In this document: positions 48,440 through 56,343 of the stretch, one piece after another
Layout of the letters: every line of letters starts with the position of its first letter
How positions within the stretch are numbered: the first letter of the stretch is position 1
From: Caloranaerobacter sp. TR13
GTDB taxonomy: Bacteria > Bacillota > Clostridia > Tissierellales > Thermohalobacteraceae
Direction of reading: 5' to 3'
Assembly (NCBI RefSeq): GCF_001316435.1
Contig: NZ_JXLL01000001.1
Location: 496,001-560,000 of the forward strand
Length of the DNA stretch: 64,000 nucleotides
The notes under the pieces: generated by a model
What the model saw: only the letters and a program-made list of their open reading frames with translations
Database searches by the model: none
Told to the model about the DNA's origin: nothing
Program-made: the position numbers and the translations under genes

Positions 48440-48994
48440 TTACCTCCTAAGCTCATAAAAAGTTATTTTAGTACTCCCATAATTATTTTCTCTAACTTTT
48501 ACAAACGAGATAATTTCATCTGATAAATCTAAACTACTCTCATGCTCAATTATTATTACGCCTTCTTCTTCTAATAAATTCTCAGCTGCTATAACTTCTA
48601 AAGTCGGAATTACTAAACCTTTTTCATATGGTGGATCCATAAAAATGTAATCAAATTTTACTCCTCTAGCTCCTAATTTTTTTATAGCTTTTTCAGCAAT
48701 ATTTTTATAAACATAACTTTTATCTATTAAATTTGTTTTAATCAAATTTTCTTTTATTGTTTTTATACTTATAATACTATTATCTATAAAATAACATTTT
48801 TTTGCACCACGACTCAGAAATTCTATGCCTATGCTCCCAGAGCCTGCAAATAAATCTAATACTACACAATTTTCTAAATCATTACCTAAAATATTAAAAA
48901 GTGATTCCTTTATCCTATCTGTAGTTGGTCTAACACTTAAACCTTTAGGAACCTTCAATTTATGCCCCTTAGCAGTTCCTGTAATTACGCGCAA
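48440..48994 (-). CDS. rsmD: 16S rRNA (guanine966-N2)-methyltransferase RsmD
   Basis: RsmD methylates G966 of 16S rRNA. The motifs [30 protein letters not shown] and [20 protein letters not shown], plus the catalytic [11 protein letters not shown] (about residues 115-125), define the family. Length 184 aa. The start codon is TTG 48994 with AAGGAGGAATAATT upstream. coaD follows four bases later, a conserved pair. Confidence 0.95.
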   Translation of the reverse strand: MRVITGTAKGHKLKVPKGLSVRPTTDRIKESLFNILGNDLENCVVLDLFAGSGSIGIEFLSRGAKKCYFIDNSIISIKTIKENLIKTNLIDKSYVYKNIAEKAIKKLGARGVKFDYIFMDPPYEKGLVIPTLEVIAAENLLEEEGVIIIEHESSLDLSDEIISFVKVRENNYGSTKITFYELRR

Positions 48995-49023
48995 AATTAT
49001 TCCTCCTTACTTCTAATAATAAT

Positions 49024-49051
49024 ATTTTAGCATATTATATTTTTTTTACAA
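49024..49051 (-). promoter_or_regulatory. Promoter of rsmD-coaD
   Basis: Minus-strand TTGTAA (49051-49046), 16 bases, TAAAAT (49029-49024) preceded by TGC, an extended -10. Confidence 0.55.
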
Positions 49052-49127
49052 ACAAAATTATCTAATTTAGGAATAAAATCTTATATCAAAATAAATTAAG
49101 GTAGATTTTATTGAAATCCTTACTTAA

Positions 49128-49157
49128 AACAAAAAAGATGCTAAATGCATCTTTCTA
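49128..49157 (-). terminator. Intrinsic terminator of recG
   Basis: Minus-strand AAAGATGC, five bases and GCATCTTT with six T in a row, about 15 bases after the recG stop codon. Confidence 0.8.
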
Positions 49158-49170
49158 ATAGATTATTTTA

Positions 49171-51231
49171 TTAATTTAAGGAAATATCATTTAACTTTTC
49201 TTCGAATATTTCATAAATCTTTTGTTTCAAACTTGAATATTTAGATGAATCTAAAAAAGGATCTTCTTCTAGAATCTGAAAAACTTCTTTTTGTGCTAAT
49301 TTCAGTATTTTAATATCAGTAAATAGATTCGCAATTTTTAAATCAGGTAACCCATGTTGTCTTGTTCCGAAAAACTCGCCTGGTCCTCTTAATTCAAGGT
49401 CTTTTTCTGATATTTCAAATCCATTATTGGATTTCTCCATTATTTTCATTCTTTCAATAGAAATCTTGCTTTTACTTTCATTAATAAGAATACAATATGA
49501 TTGATGCTCACCTCTCCCTACTCTGCCACGTAGCTGGTGAAGTTGAGAAAGTCCAAATCTCTCAGCATTTTCTATTACCATAATATTAGCATTAGGAATA
49601 TTTACCCCTACTTCTATAACTGTTGTTGAAATAAGTATATCAATATCTCCATTTTTAAATTTTGTCATTATCTCTTCTTTTTCAATAGCTGATAATTTTC
49701 CATGTAGCAATCCTAGCTTAAAATCTCTAAAAATATTTTCTTTTAGATCTTCATATAATTTTATAGCAGATTGTAAATCTAATGCATCAGACTCTTCTAT
49801 CAAAGGACAGACCATATAAACCTGTCTGCCTTTGTTTACTTCTTTTTTGATAAAATCATATACTCTAGCTTTCATACTTGCATTTACCACATAAGTTTTC
49901 ACTTTCTTCCTTCCAGGTGGCACCTCATCAATAATTGAAATATCTAAATCGCCATATAATATCAATGCTAATGTTCTTGGTATTGGTGTTGCTGTCATAA
50001 CTAAAACATCAGGATTTAGTCCTTTTTGTGAAAGAGCTGACCTTTGTCTAACTCCAAATCTATGTTGTTCATCAGTAATTGCAAGCCCTAATTTATGAAA
50101 CTCTACAGTTTCTTGTATTAGCGCATGCGTACCGATTACAATATCAATTTCTCCTCCTCTTATTTTGTCTAATATTTCCTTTTTTTTCTTGATAGACATA
50201 CTTCCTACTAACAAACTAACTTTAATGTCAAACTGCTCTAATAAATTACTCACATTTTCATAATGCTGTGTTGCTAAAATCTCTGTAGGTGCCATCATAA
50301 CTGCTTGATAACCTGATTTAACTGCCTTAAACATTGCTAATACTGCAATAATCGTTTTGCCAGAACCAACATCTCCTTGTACTAATCTATTCATTGGTCT
50401 ACTTGACTCCATATCTAAACATATTTCTTCATAAACCTTTTTTTGTGCATTAGTTAGCTTAAATGGCAAAGAATCTATTAATTTATTTATTTCTTTTACT
50501 TGTGAAAATTTAATACCTTGTACATTTTCTATATATCTATTTCTTATAAGTCTTAAACCTAATTGCAAAATAAAAAGCTCTTCAAATACAAGCCTTTTCT
50601 TAGCTTCTATATAAGAATATCTATCTTTAGGAAAATGTATATTACTTATTGCTGTGTAAATTGAACATAAATTATATTTCTTTTTAATATACTCTGGCAT
50701 TATATCTTCAATATAATTTAAATACTCATCTAAAACTTTCTTGACTAGTTTAACCATATCACTATTTTTTAGCTTCTTAGTGAGTGGATAAATAGGAATG
50801 ATTTTACCAATTTTATCATTTTCATCTTCTCTCTCAAATACAGGATTTTGAATTTGTATTTCATTAAATATTTTTTTAACTTTTCCATTTACCTTTAATA
50901 CTTCTCCTATTTTAAACTGATTTTTAATATATTCTTGGTTAAACCAGACCAAAAAAGCTAATCCTGTTTCATCTCTAACAGGTACTTTAACAATTGTAAG
51001 ACCTTTTCTTGGCTTCATTACTGAAGGTGACCCCACTACAATGATTTTCAAATTAGCTTTTTCACCATTTCTTACATTTATTATTTTATCCGCTTTTCTC
51101 CTGTCTTCATATGTTCTTGGAAAATAATAAAGTAAATCCTTCACCGTTTCTATATTAATCCTTTTTAATAGTTTTGCTCTTTTAGGACCTACTCCTTTTA
51201 TAAATTGTATAGGTGTATTAAGGCTATTCAA
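49171..51231 (-). CDS. recG: ATP-dependent DNA helicase RecG
   Basis: RecG remodels stalled replication forks and Holliday junctions. The N-terminal wedge domain holds KGVGPKRAKLLKRINI. The helicase core has Walker A QGDVGSGKTIIAVLAM, the DEQH box in LAITDEQHRFGVRQR, TATPIPRTLALILYGD, and the TRG-region FGLSQLHQLRGRVGRG. TTG 51231 (686 aa) follows AGAGGTGA; the GTG at 51240 lies within that SD. It comes after the fakA-like gene, as in Bacillus, where serine dehydratase genes lie between. Confidence 0.96.
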   Translation of the reverse strand: MNSLNTPIQFIKGVGPKRAKLLKRINIETVKDLLYYFPRTYEDRRKADKIINVRNGEKANLKIIVVGSPSVMKPRKGLTIVKVPVRDETGLAFLVWFNQEYIKNQFKIGEVLKVNGKVKKIFNEIQIQNPVFEREDENDKIGKIIPIYPLTKKLKNSDMVKLVKKVLDEYLNYIEDIMPEYIKKKYNLCSIYTAISNIHFPKDRYSYIEAKKRLVFEELFILQLGLRLIRNRYIENVQGIKFSQVKEINKLIDSLPFKLTNAQKKVYEEICLDMESSRPMNRLVQGDVGSGKTIIAVLAMFKAVKSGYQAVMMAPTEILATQHYENVSNLLEQFDIKVSLLVGSMSIKKKKEILDKIRGGEIDIVIGTHALIQETVEFHKLGLAITDEQHRFGVRQRSALSQKGLNPDVLVMTATPIPRTLALILYGDLDISIIDEVPPGRKKVKTYVVNASMKARVYDFIKKEVNKGRQVYMVCPLIEESDALDLQSAIKLYEDLKENIFRDFKLGLLHGKLSAIEKEEIMTKFKNGDIDILISTTVIEVGVNIPNANIMVIENAERFGLSQLHQLRGRVGRGEHQSYCILINESKSKISIERMKIMEKSNNGFEISEKDLELRGPGEFFGTRQHGLPDLKIANLFTDIKILKLAQKEVFQILEEDPFLDSSKYSSLKQKIYEIFEEKLNDISLN

Positions 51232-51289
51232 TCTTTTCACCTCTAATTTTACTAACTATATGAACTAAGAACAAAATCATAGATGTAAA

Positions 51290-51325
51290 GAAAAAACAAT
51301 AGCTAAGTGTACCTTAGCTATTGTA
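51290..51325 (-). terminator. Intrinsic terminator of the asp23-fakA unit
   Basis: A perfect 10-bp stem (51298-51307 with 51313-51322) with loop TGTAC is followed by GTTTTTT on the minus strand, just after the fakA-like stop. Confidence 0.85.
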
Positions 51326-51326
51326 A

Positions 51327-52946
51327 TTATTCTATTGAAAATATATAATAATACAAAGGTTGACCACCATAAACAACTTCTACATCACAATCTTCAATTT
51401 CATCCTCAATAATTTCTGCTAAAGCTTCTGCTTCTTCTTCAGAAATATCCTCTCCATAAAATAATGTAATTAAATCATTATCATCGTCAACTATATCTTT
51501 CAATAAATTAATTGAAACTTGAGTAATATCATTTCCTACTGACTTGATCTCACCTTCACCAATTCCTATAATATCATCCTTTTTAATTTCTATATCATTA
51601 ATTACTGTATCTCTTACAGCAAAAGTAACTTGTCCTGTCTTTACTGATTTAATAGATTTTATCATATTGTTAATATTCTCTTCAAGTTCCAAGTCCTCAT
51701 CAAAACTTAAGAGAGCTGAAATTCCTTGAGGTACACTCTTAGTTGGTAACACTTCTATATTTCCATCACTTAATTCTTTAGCTTGCTTAGCTGCCAAAAT
51801 AATATTACTATTATTTGGTAATATTATTATATTTTCTGCATTTACACTATTTACTGCTTTTAATATATCTTCTGTACTTGGATTCATTGTTTGACCACCA
51901 TGTATAATAAAGTCTACATTTAAATCTTTGAATACATTTGCTATACCTTCACCCATAGCCACAGCTATAAAACCATATTTTTTTCTACTCAAGTCTATAG
52001 CTTTCTCTTCTTCCATTATTCTATTTTTATGTTGGTATCTCATATTATCAATTTTAACATTAGTTAATTCGCCTATTGCAAGTGCTTTTTCTAAAACAAT
52101 CCCTGGATTATTTGTATGAATATGAACTTTTGTAACTTCATCATTATTTACAACAAGTAAAGAATCTCCTAATCCCATAATTTCTTGCTTGAATTCATTT
52201 ATATCCACATTTTCACTATTAATAATAAACTCTGTACAGTAACCGAACTTAATATCTTCATCAAGTCTTTCAATATTAATACTATCCTCTATTTCTATAT
52301 ATATATCGTCTTCAAGCAAAGTACTATCACCAGTCGATACAACATCTAAAGCACCTAATAAAATATATATTAATCCTTTTCCACCAGCATCAACTACACC
52401 TGCTTGTTTTAATACAGGTAACATCTCAGGTGTTTTTTTCAAAGTTATTTCACCATGTTTAATCACTTCTTCTAGAAACTTTTTAATATCCCTCTCTTTT
52501 TTTGCTATTTCTAAAGCTCTTTCTGCGCATTCTCTCGCTACTGTTAATATAGTACCTTCTATAGGTTTCATTACAGCTTTGTAAGCAGTGTCTGAAGCTG
52601 ATTTAAAAGCTTTAGCTAGTATTTCTACATCGATTTTTTCAACATCTTTTAAACCTTTAGCAAACCCTCTAAATAACTGTGATAATATTACTCCTGAATT
52701 TCCTCTTGCTCCCATTAAAGAACCATTTGAAGCAGCTTTAGCAATATCTTCGATTTTTTCACTATTTACGCTCTTTACCTGCTTTATTGCTGATTGCATT
52801 GTCAACGACATATTCGTCCCTGTATCTCCGTCTGGCACAGGAAATACGTTAAGAGAATCTACTACTTGTTTATTTTTTTCTAATTTATTTGCTGCTCCTA
52901 TAAAAATATTTTTTAGCAAAACTCCATCTATGTATTCAATTTTCAA
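51327..52946 (-). CDS. fakA: DAK phosphatase/FakA-like fatty-acid kinase (YloV)
   Basis: FakA phosphorylates exogenous fatty acids held by DegV-type FakB proteins. The N-terminal DhaL domain has NVFPVPDGDTGTNMSLTM (about residues 30-47) and GARGNSGVILSQLFRG; the acidic metal ligands of DGDTGTN are kept. The middle and C-terminal domains continue to GGQPLYYYIFSIE at residue 539. No fakB is nearby, so the kinase activity is inferred from the family. TTG 52946 follows GGAGGTACTAAGA. It is preceded by the asp23-like gene. Confidence 0.88.
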   Translation of the reverse strand: MKIEYIDGVLLKNIFIGAANKLEKNKQVVDSLNVFPVPDGDTGTNMSLTMQSAIKQVKSVNSEKIEDIAKAASNGSLMGARGNSGVILSQLFRGFAKGLKDVEKIDVEILAKAFKSASDTAYKAVMKPIEGTILTVARECAERALEIAKKERDIKKFLEEVIKHGEITLKKTPEMLPVLKQAGVVDAGGKGLIYILLGALDVVSTGDSTLLEDDIYIEIEDSINIERLDEDIKFGYCTEFIINSENVDINEFKQEIMGLGDSLLVVNNDEVTKVHIHTNNPGIVLEKALAIGELTNVKIDNMRYQHKNRIMEEEKAIDLSRKKYGFIAVAMGEGIANVFKDLNVDFIIHGGQTMNPSTEDILKAVNSVNAENIIILPNNSNIILAAKQAKELSDGNIEVLPTKSVPQGISALLSFDEDLELEENINNMIKSIKSVKTGQVTFAVRDTVINDIEIKKDDIIGIGEGEIKSVGNDITQVSINLLKDIVDDDNDLITLFYGEDISEEEAEALAEIIEDEIEDCDVEVVYGGQPLYYYIFSIE

Positions 52947-52964
52947 TCTTAGTACCTCCTTAAC

Positions 52965-53321
52965 CTACTTTTGTACTCTGACACCTTGAACATTAATATT
53001 AACTTTTTCTACTGTCAAACCTGTCAAGCTCTCAATATTATATTTTACTTTCTCTATTATGTTGTTTGCAACTACTGAAATTTTTGTTCCAAATTGTACT
53101 ATAACATACAAATCAATGACAATTCTATTATCCTCAGTATGAACCTTTACACCTTTTGTCAAATGCTCTCTTCTTAGTAATTCTACTAAACCCTCAGTTG
53201 CATTTCGGCTTGCCATACCTACTAAGCCATAACACTCCATTGCTGATAAACCTGCTATTATAGCAAGCACATTATCATCAATATTTATTGAACCAAACTT
53301 ATTACTTAATTTACCTGGCAT
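52965..53321 (-). CDS. yloU: Asp23/Gls24 family envelope stress protein (YloU)
   Basis: The 118-aa product has the alternating beta pattern of the Asp23/DUF322 family: INIDDNVLAIIAGLSAMECY near residues 10-30, KGVKVHTEDNRIVIDLYVIV, and the end VEKVNINVQGVRVQ. Such proteins are linked to cell-envelope stress and often pair with the DAK-domain gene yloV; their molecular role is not fixed. The pair is preserved here with an 18-base gap and a promoter ahead. Confidence 0.93.
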   Translation of the reverse strand: MPGKLSNKFGSINIDDNVLAIIAGLSAMECYGLVGMASRNATEGLVELLRREHLTKGVKVHTEDNRIVIDLYVIVQFGTKISVVANNIIEKVKYNIESLTGLTVEKVNINVQGVRVQK

Positions 53322-53352
53322 TATAATCCTCCTTTAGAACTATTATATATAT

Positions 53353-53381
53353 ATAATACCCTATTATTTCACCTTATTCAA
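53353..53381 (-). promoter_or_regulatory. Promoter of yloU-fakA
   Basis: Minus-strand TTGAAT (53381-53376), exactly 17 bases, TATTAT (53358-53353), about 30 bases upstream of yloU. Confidence 0.65.
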
Positions 53382-53513
53382 CTTGACATTTATAACTCAA
53401 AAGTAATTATAACAAAAACTTCGATTTAAATAAATTTTTGTAAATAATTTATAATATAAACTCTTAAGTAAAATACTTTTCCATATTAAACTTAGTATAT
53501 TTATATCTTTTTA

Positions 53514-53543
53514 TTGCAAAAATAATCCTTGGTATGTTAAAAT
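53514..53543 (+). promoter_or_regulatory. Promoter of rpmB
   Basis: TTGCAA (53514-53519), 18 bases and TAAAAT (53538-53543) preceded by TGT, giving an extended -10. It lies about 50 bases upstream of rpmB. Confidence 0.65.
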
Positions 53544-53595
53544 AGTAATGTTTTTATAGGGGCTTTTTAGTACTAGAACTGAGGAGGTGTTTTTT

Positions 53596-53787
53596 ATGTC
53601 AAGAGTTTGCGAAGTATGCGGTAAAGGAAAAGTAGCAGGTTTCAAAGTAAGCCACTCTAACCGTCATAATAAAAGAACTTGGTTACCAAATATTAGAAGA
53701 GTAAAAGCTATTGTTAATGGTACTCCAAAGAGAATAAGAGTTTGTACTAGATGTTTAAGATCAGGTAAAGTTGAAAGAGCTTTATAG
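53596..53787 (+). CDS. rpmB: 50S ribosomal protein L28
   Basis: L28 is a small basic 50S protein. The start [20 protein letters not shown] and the later [15 protein letters not shown] give two CxxC pairs, so this is the zinc-binding type. 63 aa from ATG 53596 after GAGGAGGTG. It is one of only three plus-strand genes in the window and is flanked by minus-strand genes, as in Bacillus between yloU and thiN. Confidence 0.97.
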   Translation: MSRVCEVCGKGKVAGFKVSHSNRHNKRTWLPNIRRVKAIVNGTPKRIRVCTRCLRSGKVERAL

Positions 53788-53792
53788 TTTAA

Positions 53793-53826
53793 ATGGCTTC
53801 CTAAATATTGGAAGCCTTTTAATTTT
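53793..53826 (+). terminator. Intrinsic terminator of rpmB
   Basis: GGCTTCC (53795-53801), eight bases and GGAAGCC (53810-53816) followed by TTTTAATTTT. It runs up to the end of the opposing small membrane gene. Confidence 0.8.
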
Positions 53827-53827
53827 A

Positions 53828-53971
53828 TTAAGTACTATACAAATACCAACCTATCCATATTAGGCTGATTCCAATAAATGATAATATAACCCAACTCGGT
53901 AACATATAGAAAATCATACTAATTAAAATAACTAATAAAACCATTATTAGCGTTTTCTTTATTTTTTTCAA
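53828..53971 (-). CDS. Small membrane protein, second of a tandem pair
   Basis: This 47-aa frame starts with TTG 53971 and has the SD GAGGTGG a few bases upstream. A basic N-terminus (MKKIKKTL) precedes two hydrophobic stretches separated by a short LPSW turn; the end is IGISLIWIGWYLYST. The upstream small protein ends in a very similar way (ILLILIGWVFYRML), so the two look like paralogues. I do not recognise the family. It is too short for usual gene calling. Confidence 0.6.
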   Translation of the reverse strand: MKKIKKTLIMVLLVILISMIFYMLPSWVILSFIGISLIWIGWYLYST

Positions 53972-53982
53972 ATGTACCACCT

Positions 53983-54147
53983 CTATAGCATTCTATAGAA
54001 TACCCATCCAATCAAAATCAATAAAATACCCAAGAAAAAAATCCATACTGATATAGGTACAACTTGAATTACAATTATTGCGCCTACTACAGCAAGTAAA
54101 ACGCCAATTATTTGTTTTATATTTTTCTTAAGAAATATTTTTCTCAT
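53983..54147 (-). CDS. Small membrane protein, first of a tandem pair
   Basis: This 54-aa frame starts at ATG 54147 behind a good SD, AGGGAGTGG. It has a basic head (MRKIFLKKNIKQ), a first hydrophobic span (IIGVLLAVVGAIIVIQVV), a PISVW turn and a second span ending IGWVFYRML. The stop codon is eleven bases before the start of its likely paralogue and supplies part of the SD context, so both are probably co-translated. I do not recognise the family or function. Confidence 0.65.
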   Translation of the reverse strand: MRKIFLKKNIKQIIGVLLAVVGAIIVIQVVPISVWIFFLGILLILIGWVFYRML

Positions 54148-54221
54148 ACTAACCACTCCCTAAAGGCTACTATAATATATTTTATTCAGTACGTTAAATA
54201 ATGTTACTACATATTTTATAC

Positions 54222-54249
54222 AACAAAAAATGCGACCAAAGGTCGCATA
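54222..54249 (-). terminator. Intrinsic terminator of thiT-thiN
   Basis: Minus-strand TGCGACC, three bases and GGTCGCA (54231-54237 with 54241-54247) followed by a T-run, right after the thiN stop codon. Confidence 0.85.
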
Positions 54250-54255
54250 CTGTTT

Positions 54256-54891
54256 TTAATCTATAGACTTTATAACTAAACATACTCCTTCTTCTACTTT
54301 AATAATTCCTTTATCTGATACCAAAGTATTACTTATACCAAGCGTTGAACTAAATTTTATGTTCTCTTTTTCTGTTTCATATTCAAAACCTTTTAATGTA
54401 ACCCCTAACAAATCTCCATTAAACGGAATAATTGAAACATATTTTTTCTCATCTTTATAAAGAACTAATTCATCATTTGTTATAAATATTTCATTATGGT
54501 CATCTATTATAGTAGCTTTAACTCCTTTTTGTAGTAAAGAATATAGTAAAAAGATGTTAGCTAAAGTATGATCCAATCTTGTACCTGTAACTCCAACCAA
54601 TACTATTTCATTAAAACTTTCTTCAATTACATAATCAATTGCTAGTTCAGTATCTGTTTTATCTTTTTTAGTAGGAAATTCTATAAATTTAACTTTATAT
54701 TCTTTTAACCTTTTCAATGTATCTTTATCTATAGAATCTAAGTCACCAATAACAATATCTGGTATACGGTCTGCTTTTACAACTAAATCTGCCCCACCAT
54801 CAGCACAAACAACTAAATCAACATCTTCACATACTCTTTTTATTATATTAAGATTTTCTATATTCCCACTTGAAACTATTAAGGCTTTCAT
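54256..54891 (-). CDS. thiN: Thiamine pyrophosphokinase ThiN
   Basis: ThiN transfers pyrophosphate from ATP to thiamine, giving thiamine pyrophosphate (TPP). The motifs VVCADGGADLVVK (about residues 28-40), IVIGDLDSIDKD and PTKKDKTDTELAIDYV are diagnostic, and GVTGTRLDHTLANI follows. ATG 54891 (211 aa) uses GGGAGGA as SD; TTG 54903 is too close to it. It follows the thiamine transporter gene, so imported thiamine can be activated at once. Confidence 0.95.
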   Translation of the reverse strand: MKALIVSSGNIENLNIIKRVCEDVDLVVCADGGADLVVKADRIPDIVIGDLDSIDKDTLKRLKEYKVKFIEFPTKKDKTDTELAIDYVIEESFNEIVLVGVTGTRLDHTLANIFLLYSLLQKGVKATIIDDHNEIFITNDELVLYKDEKKYVSIIPFNGDLLGVTLKGFEYETEKENIKFSSTLGISNTLVSDKGIIKVEEGVCLVIKSID

Positions 54892-54904
54892 ATTTCCTCC
54901 CAAG

Positions 54905-55447
54905 TTAACTATTTAATCTTTGGATTGGTTTATTTAATAATAATACTAATACTAGTGATATAATCAACTCTATACCTAAATAGCTTCCATTATATATTGC
55001 TGAATATAACCAAGGATTCATGCCTTCTGGTGCATACTCTGCAAAAAAAATAACACCAGATAATAAATGTGCTATAAATCTACCAAATATAGCTATAAAA
55101 ACTCCTATAAATAGATTTAAATATTTATTTTTTATTTTATTACCTAAAGACTTTGAAATACCAGCTAACCCTAAAAGTGCAAAAGCTATAGGATAATCTA
55201 ATAAATATTGAATAGGATGTACAAAGTAAAGACCCAATATTGACTGAATAATACCATAAACCAATCCTACGAATAATCCTGGCATTATTCCCCATCTCAA
55301 AGCAAATATAATTATTGGTATCATACTACCTGCAGTTACAGAACCGCCAAAAGGTGCTTCGTATATTTTGAGCATACTCAAAATTGAAGCAAGTGCTACC
55401 ATAACTCCTCCTTCAGTTAGCATTCTAATTTTTACATTTCTTTCCAT
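54905..55447 (-). CDS. thiT: Energy-coupling factor thiamine transporter component ThiT
   Basis: ThiT is the thiamine-binding S component of an ECF transporter; the EcfA/EcfT module is not in the window. The 180-aa protein has six hydrophobic spans. The motifs APFGGSVTAGSMIPIIIFAL (about residues 31-50), RWGIMPGLFVGLVYGIIQ and HPIQYLLDYPIAFALLG are family-typical. ATG 55447 follows AAAGGAGG; the open frame to 55516 runs through the riboswitch terminator. A TPP riboswitch lies upstream. Confidence 0.95.
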   Translation of the reverse strand: MERNVKIRMLTEGGVMVALASILSMLKIYEAPFGGSVTAGSMIPIIIFALRWGIMPGLFVGLVYGIIQSILGLYFVHPIQYLLDYPIAFALLGLAGISKSLGNKIKNKYLNLFIGVFIAIFGRFIAHLLSGVIFFAEYAPEGMNPWLYSAIYNGSYLGIELIISLVLVLLLNKPIQRLNS

Positions 55448-55467
55448 AAAACTACCTCCTTTAATTT

Positions 55468-55508
55468 TAAAAAAATAAAAGACTTCCATAGCAAATAATG
55501 GAAGCCTT
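55468..55508 (-). terminator. Riboswitch-controlled terminator ahead of thiT
   Basis: GGCTTCCAT and ATGGAAGTC pair with one mismatch (55481-55489 with 55498-55506), followed by TTTTATTTTTTT on the minus strand. It lies between the TPP aptamer and the thiT start codon, a typical expression platform. Confidence 0.85.
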
Positions 55509-55524
55509 AAATACAAATAAACAG

Positions 55525-55547
55525 AATATTACCACATGGGTAATATT
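55525..55547. repeat. Perfect 9-bp inverted repeat in the thiT leader
   Basis: AATATTACC and GGTAATATT flank a five-base loop between the TPP aptamer and the terminator. It may be part of the switch that decides between termination and read-through. Confidence 0.6.
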
Positions 55548-55557
55548 AAAGCTAACC

Positions 55558-55643
55558 ACATTCCCTACGCTAGAATTACCTAGTTCAGGTTAAAGGGTCG
55601 AAACACAAAGTTTCCTCTCAGCCAAAAAGGCTCCCCTAGTGGA
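55558..55643 (-). ncRNA. TPP riboswitch (THI element)
   Basis: Reading on the minus strand, the conserved THI-box blocks occur in order: ACTAGGGGAGCC, GGCTGAGAGGAAA, GACCCTTTAACCTGA and CTAGGTAATTCTAGCGTAGGGA (read in parts). This is the standard thiamine-pyrophosphate aptamer. With the downstream terminator it should switch off thiT-thiN when TPP is plentiful. Confidence 0.97.
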
Positions 55644-55662
55644 ATATTTAATTTCCGCTTTT

Positions 55663-55691
55663 ATTATAACAATAATATTTAATATTGTAAA
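55663..55691 (-). promoter_or_regulatory. Promoter of the riboswitch-thiT-thiN unit
   Basis: Minus-strand TTTACA (55691-55686), exactly 17 bases and TATAAT (55668-55663) with an extended TGT. It overlaps the rpe stop codon and lies just upstream of the aptamer. Confidence 0.82.
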
Positions 55692-56341
55692 GTGATAACT
55701 TGTTTAAATTTTCTAATCGTTTCAACAATATCATCTGATTTAAACACAGCAGACCCAGCTACTAAAATATTTGCTCCACATTTAACAGCTTTATCTGCAT
55801 TTTCTAATTTTATACCACCATCAACTTCAATATCAATATTTAAATTCTTTTTATTTATTAAATCTCTCAATTTTGTTATTTTTGTTTCCATATTACTTAT
55901 AAATTTTTGTCCACCAAAACCTGGATTTACAGTCATTATCAATACCATATCAATATCTTCGATAATATATTCAATAGTAGAAAGAGGTGTAGACGGATTT
56001 AATGCAACACCAGCTTTAATGCCATAACTTTTTATTTGTTGAATAGTTCGGTGTAGATGTACTGTTGCTTCTTGATGCACAGTAATAATATCAGCTCCAG
56101 AATCAACAAATTCTTTTATATACCTTTCAGGTTCTTCAATCATCAAATGAACATCAAAAGGTAATTTAGTTACTTTTCTCAAATATTTAATAACTGGTGG
56201 CCCAATAGTAATATTAGGTACAAATTTCCCGTCCATAACATCTAGGTGTATTAAATCAGCTCCACCCTCTTCTGCCTTCTTTATTTCTTGACCTAATCTA
56301 CTAAAATCTGCTGACAAAATTGATGGTGCAATTTTAACCAT
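55679..56341 (-). CDS. rpe: Ribulose-phosphate 3-epimerase
   Basis: Rpe interconverts ribulose 5-phosphate and xylulose 5-phosphate. Its (beta/alpha)8 barrel has the motifs KIAPSILSADFSRLGQEI, HLDVMDGKFVPNIT, DVHLMIEEPERYI, MTVNPGFGGQKFI and EVDGGIK with the metal-binding histidine and aspartates. Length 220 aa. ATG 56341 follows AGGAGGTATTAG. It is two bases after rsgA, as in Bacillus. Confidence 0.97.
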   Translation of the reverse strand: MVKIAPSILSADFSRLGQEIKKAEEGGADLIHLDVMDGKFVPNITIGPPVIKYLRKVTKLPFDVHLMIEEPERYIKEFVDSGADIITVHQEATVHLHRTIQQIKSYGIKAGVALNPSTPLSTIEYIIEDIDMVLIMTVNPGFGGQKFISNMETKITKLRDLINKKNLNIDIEVDGGIKLENADKAVKCGANILVAGSAVFKSDDIVETIRKFKQVITLQY

Positions 56342-56343
56342 AT

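Noticed and set aside
53322-53595. Possible leader structure upstream of rpmB
   Set aside because: Only two divergent promoters can be supported; no clear stem or conserved ribosomal leader was recognised.
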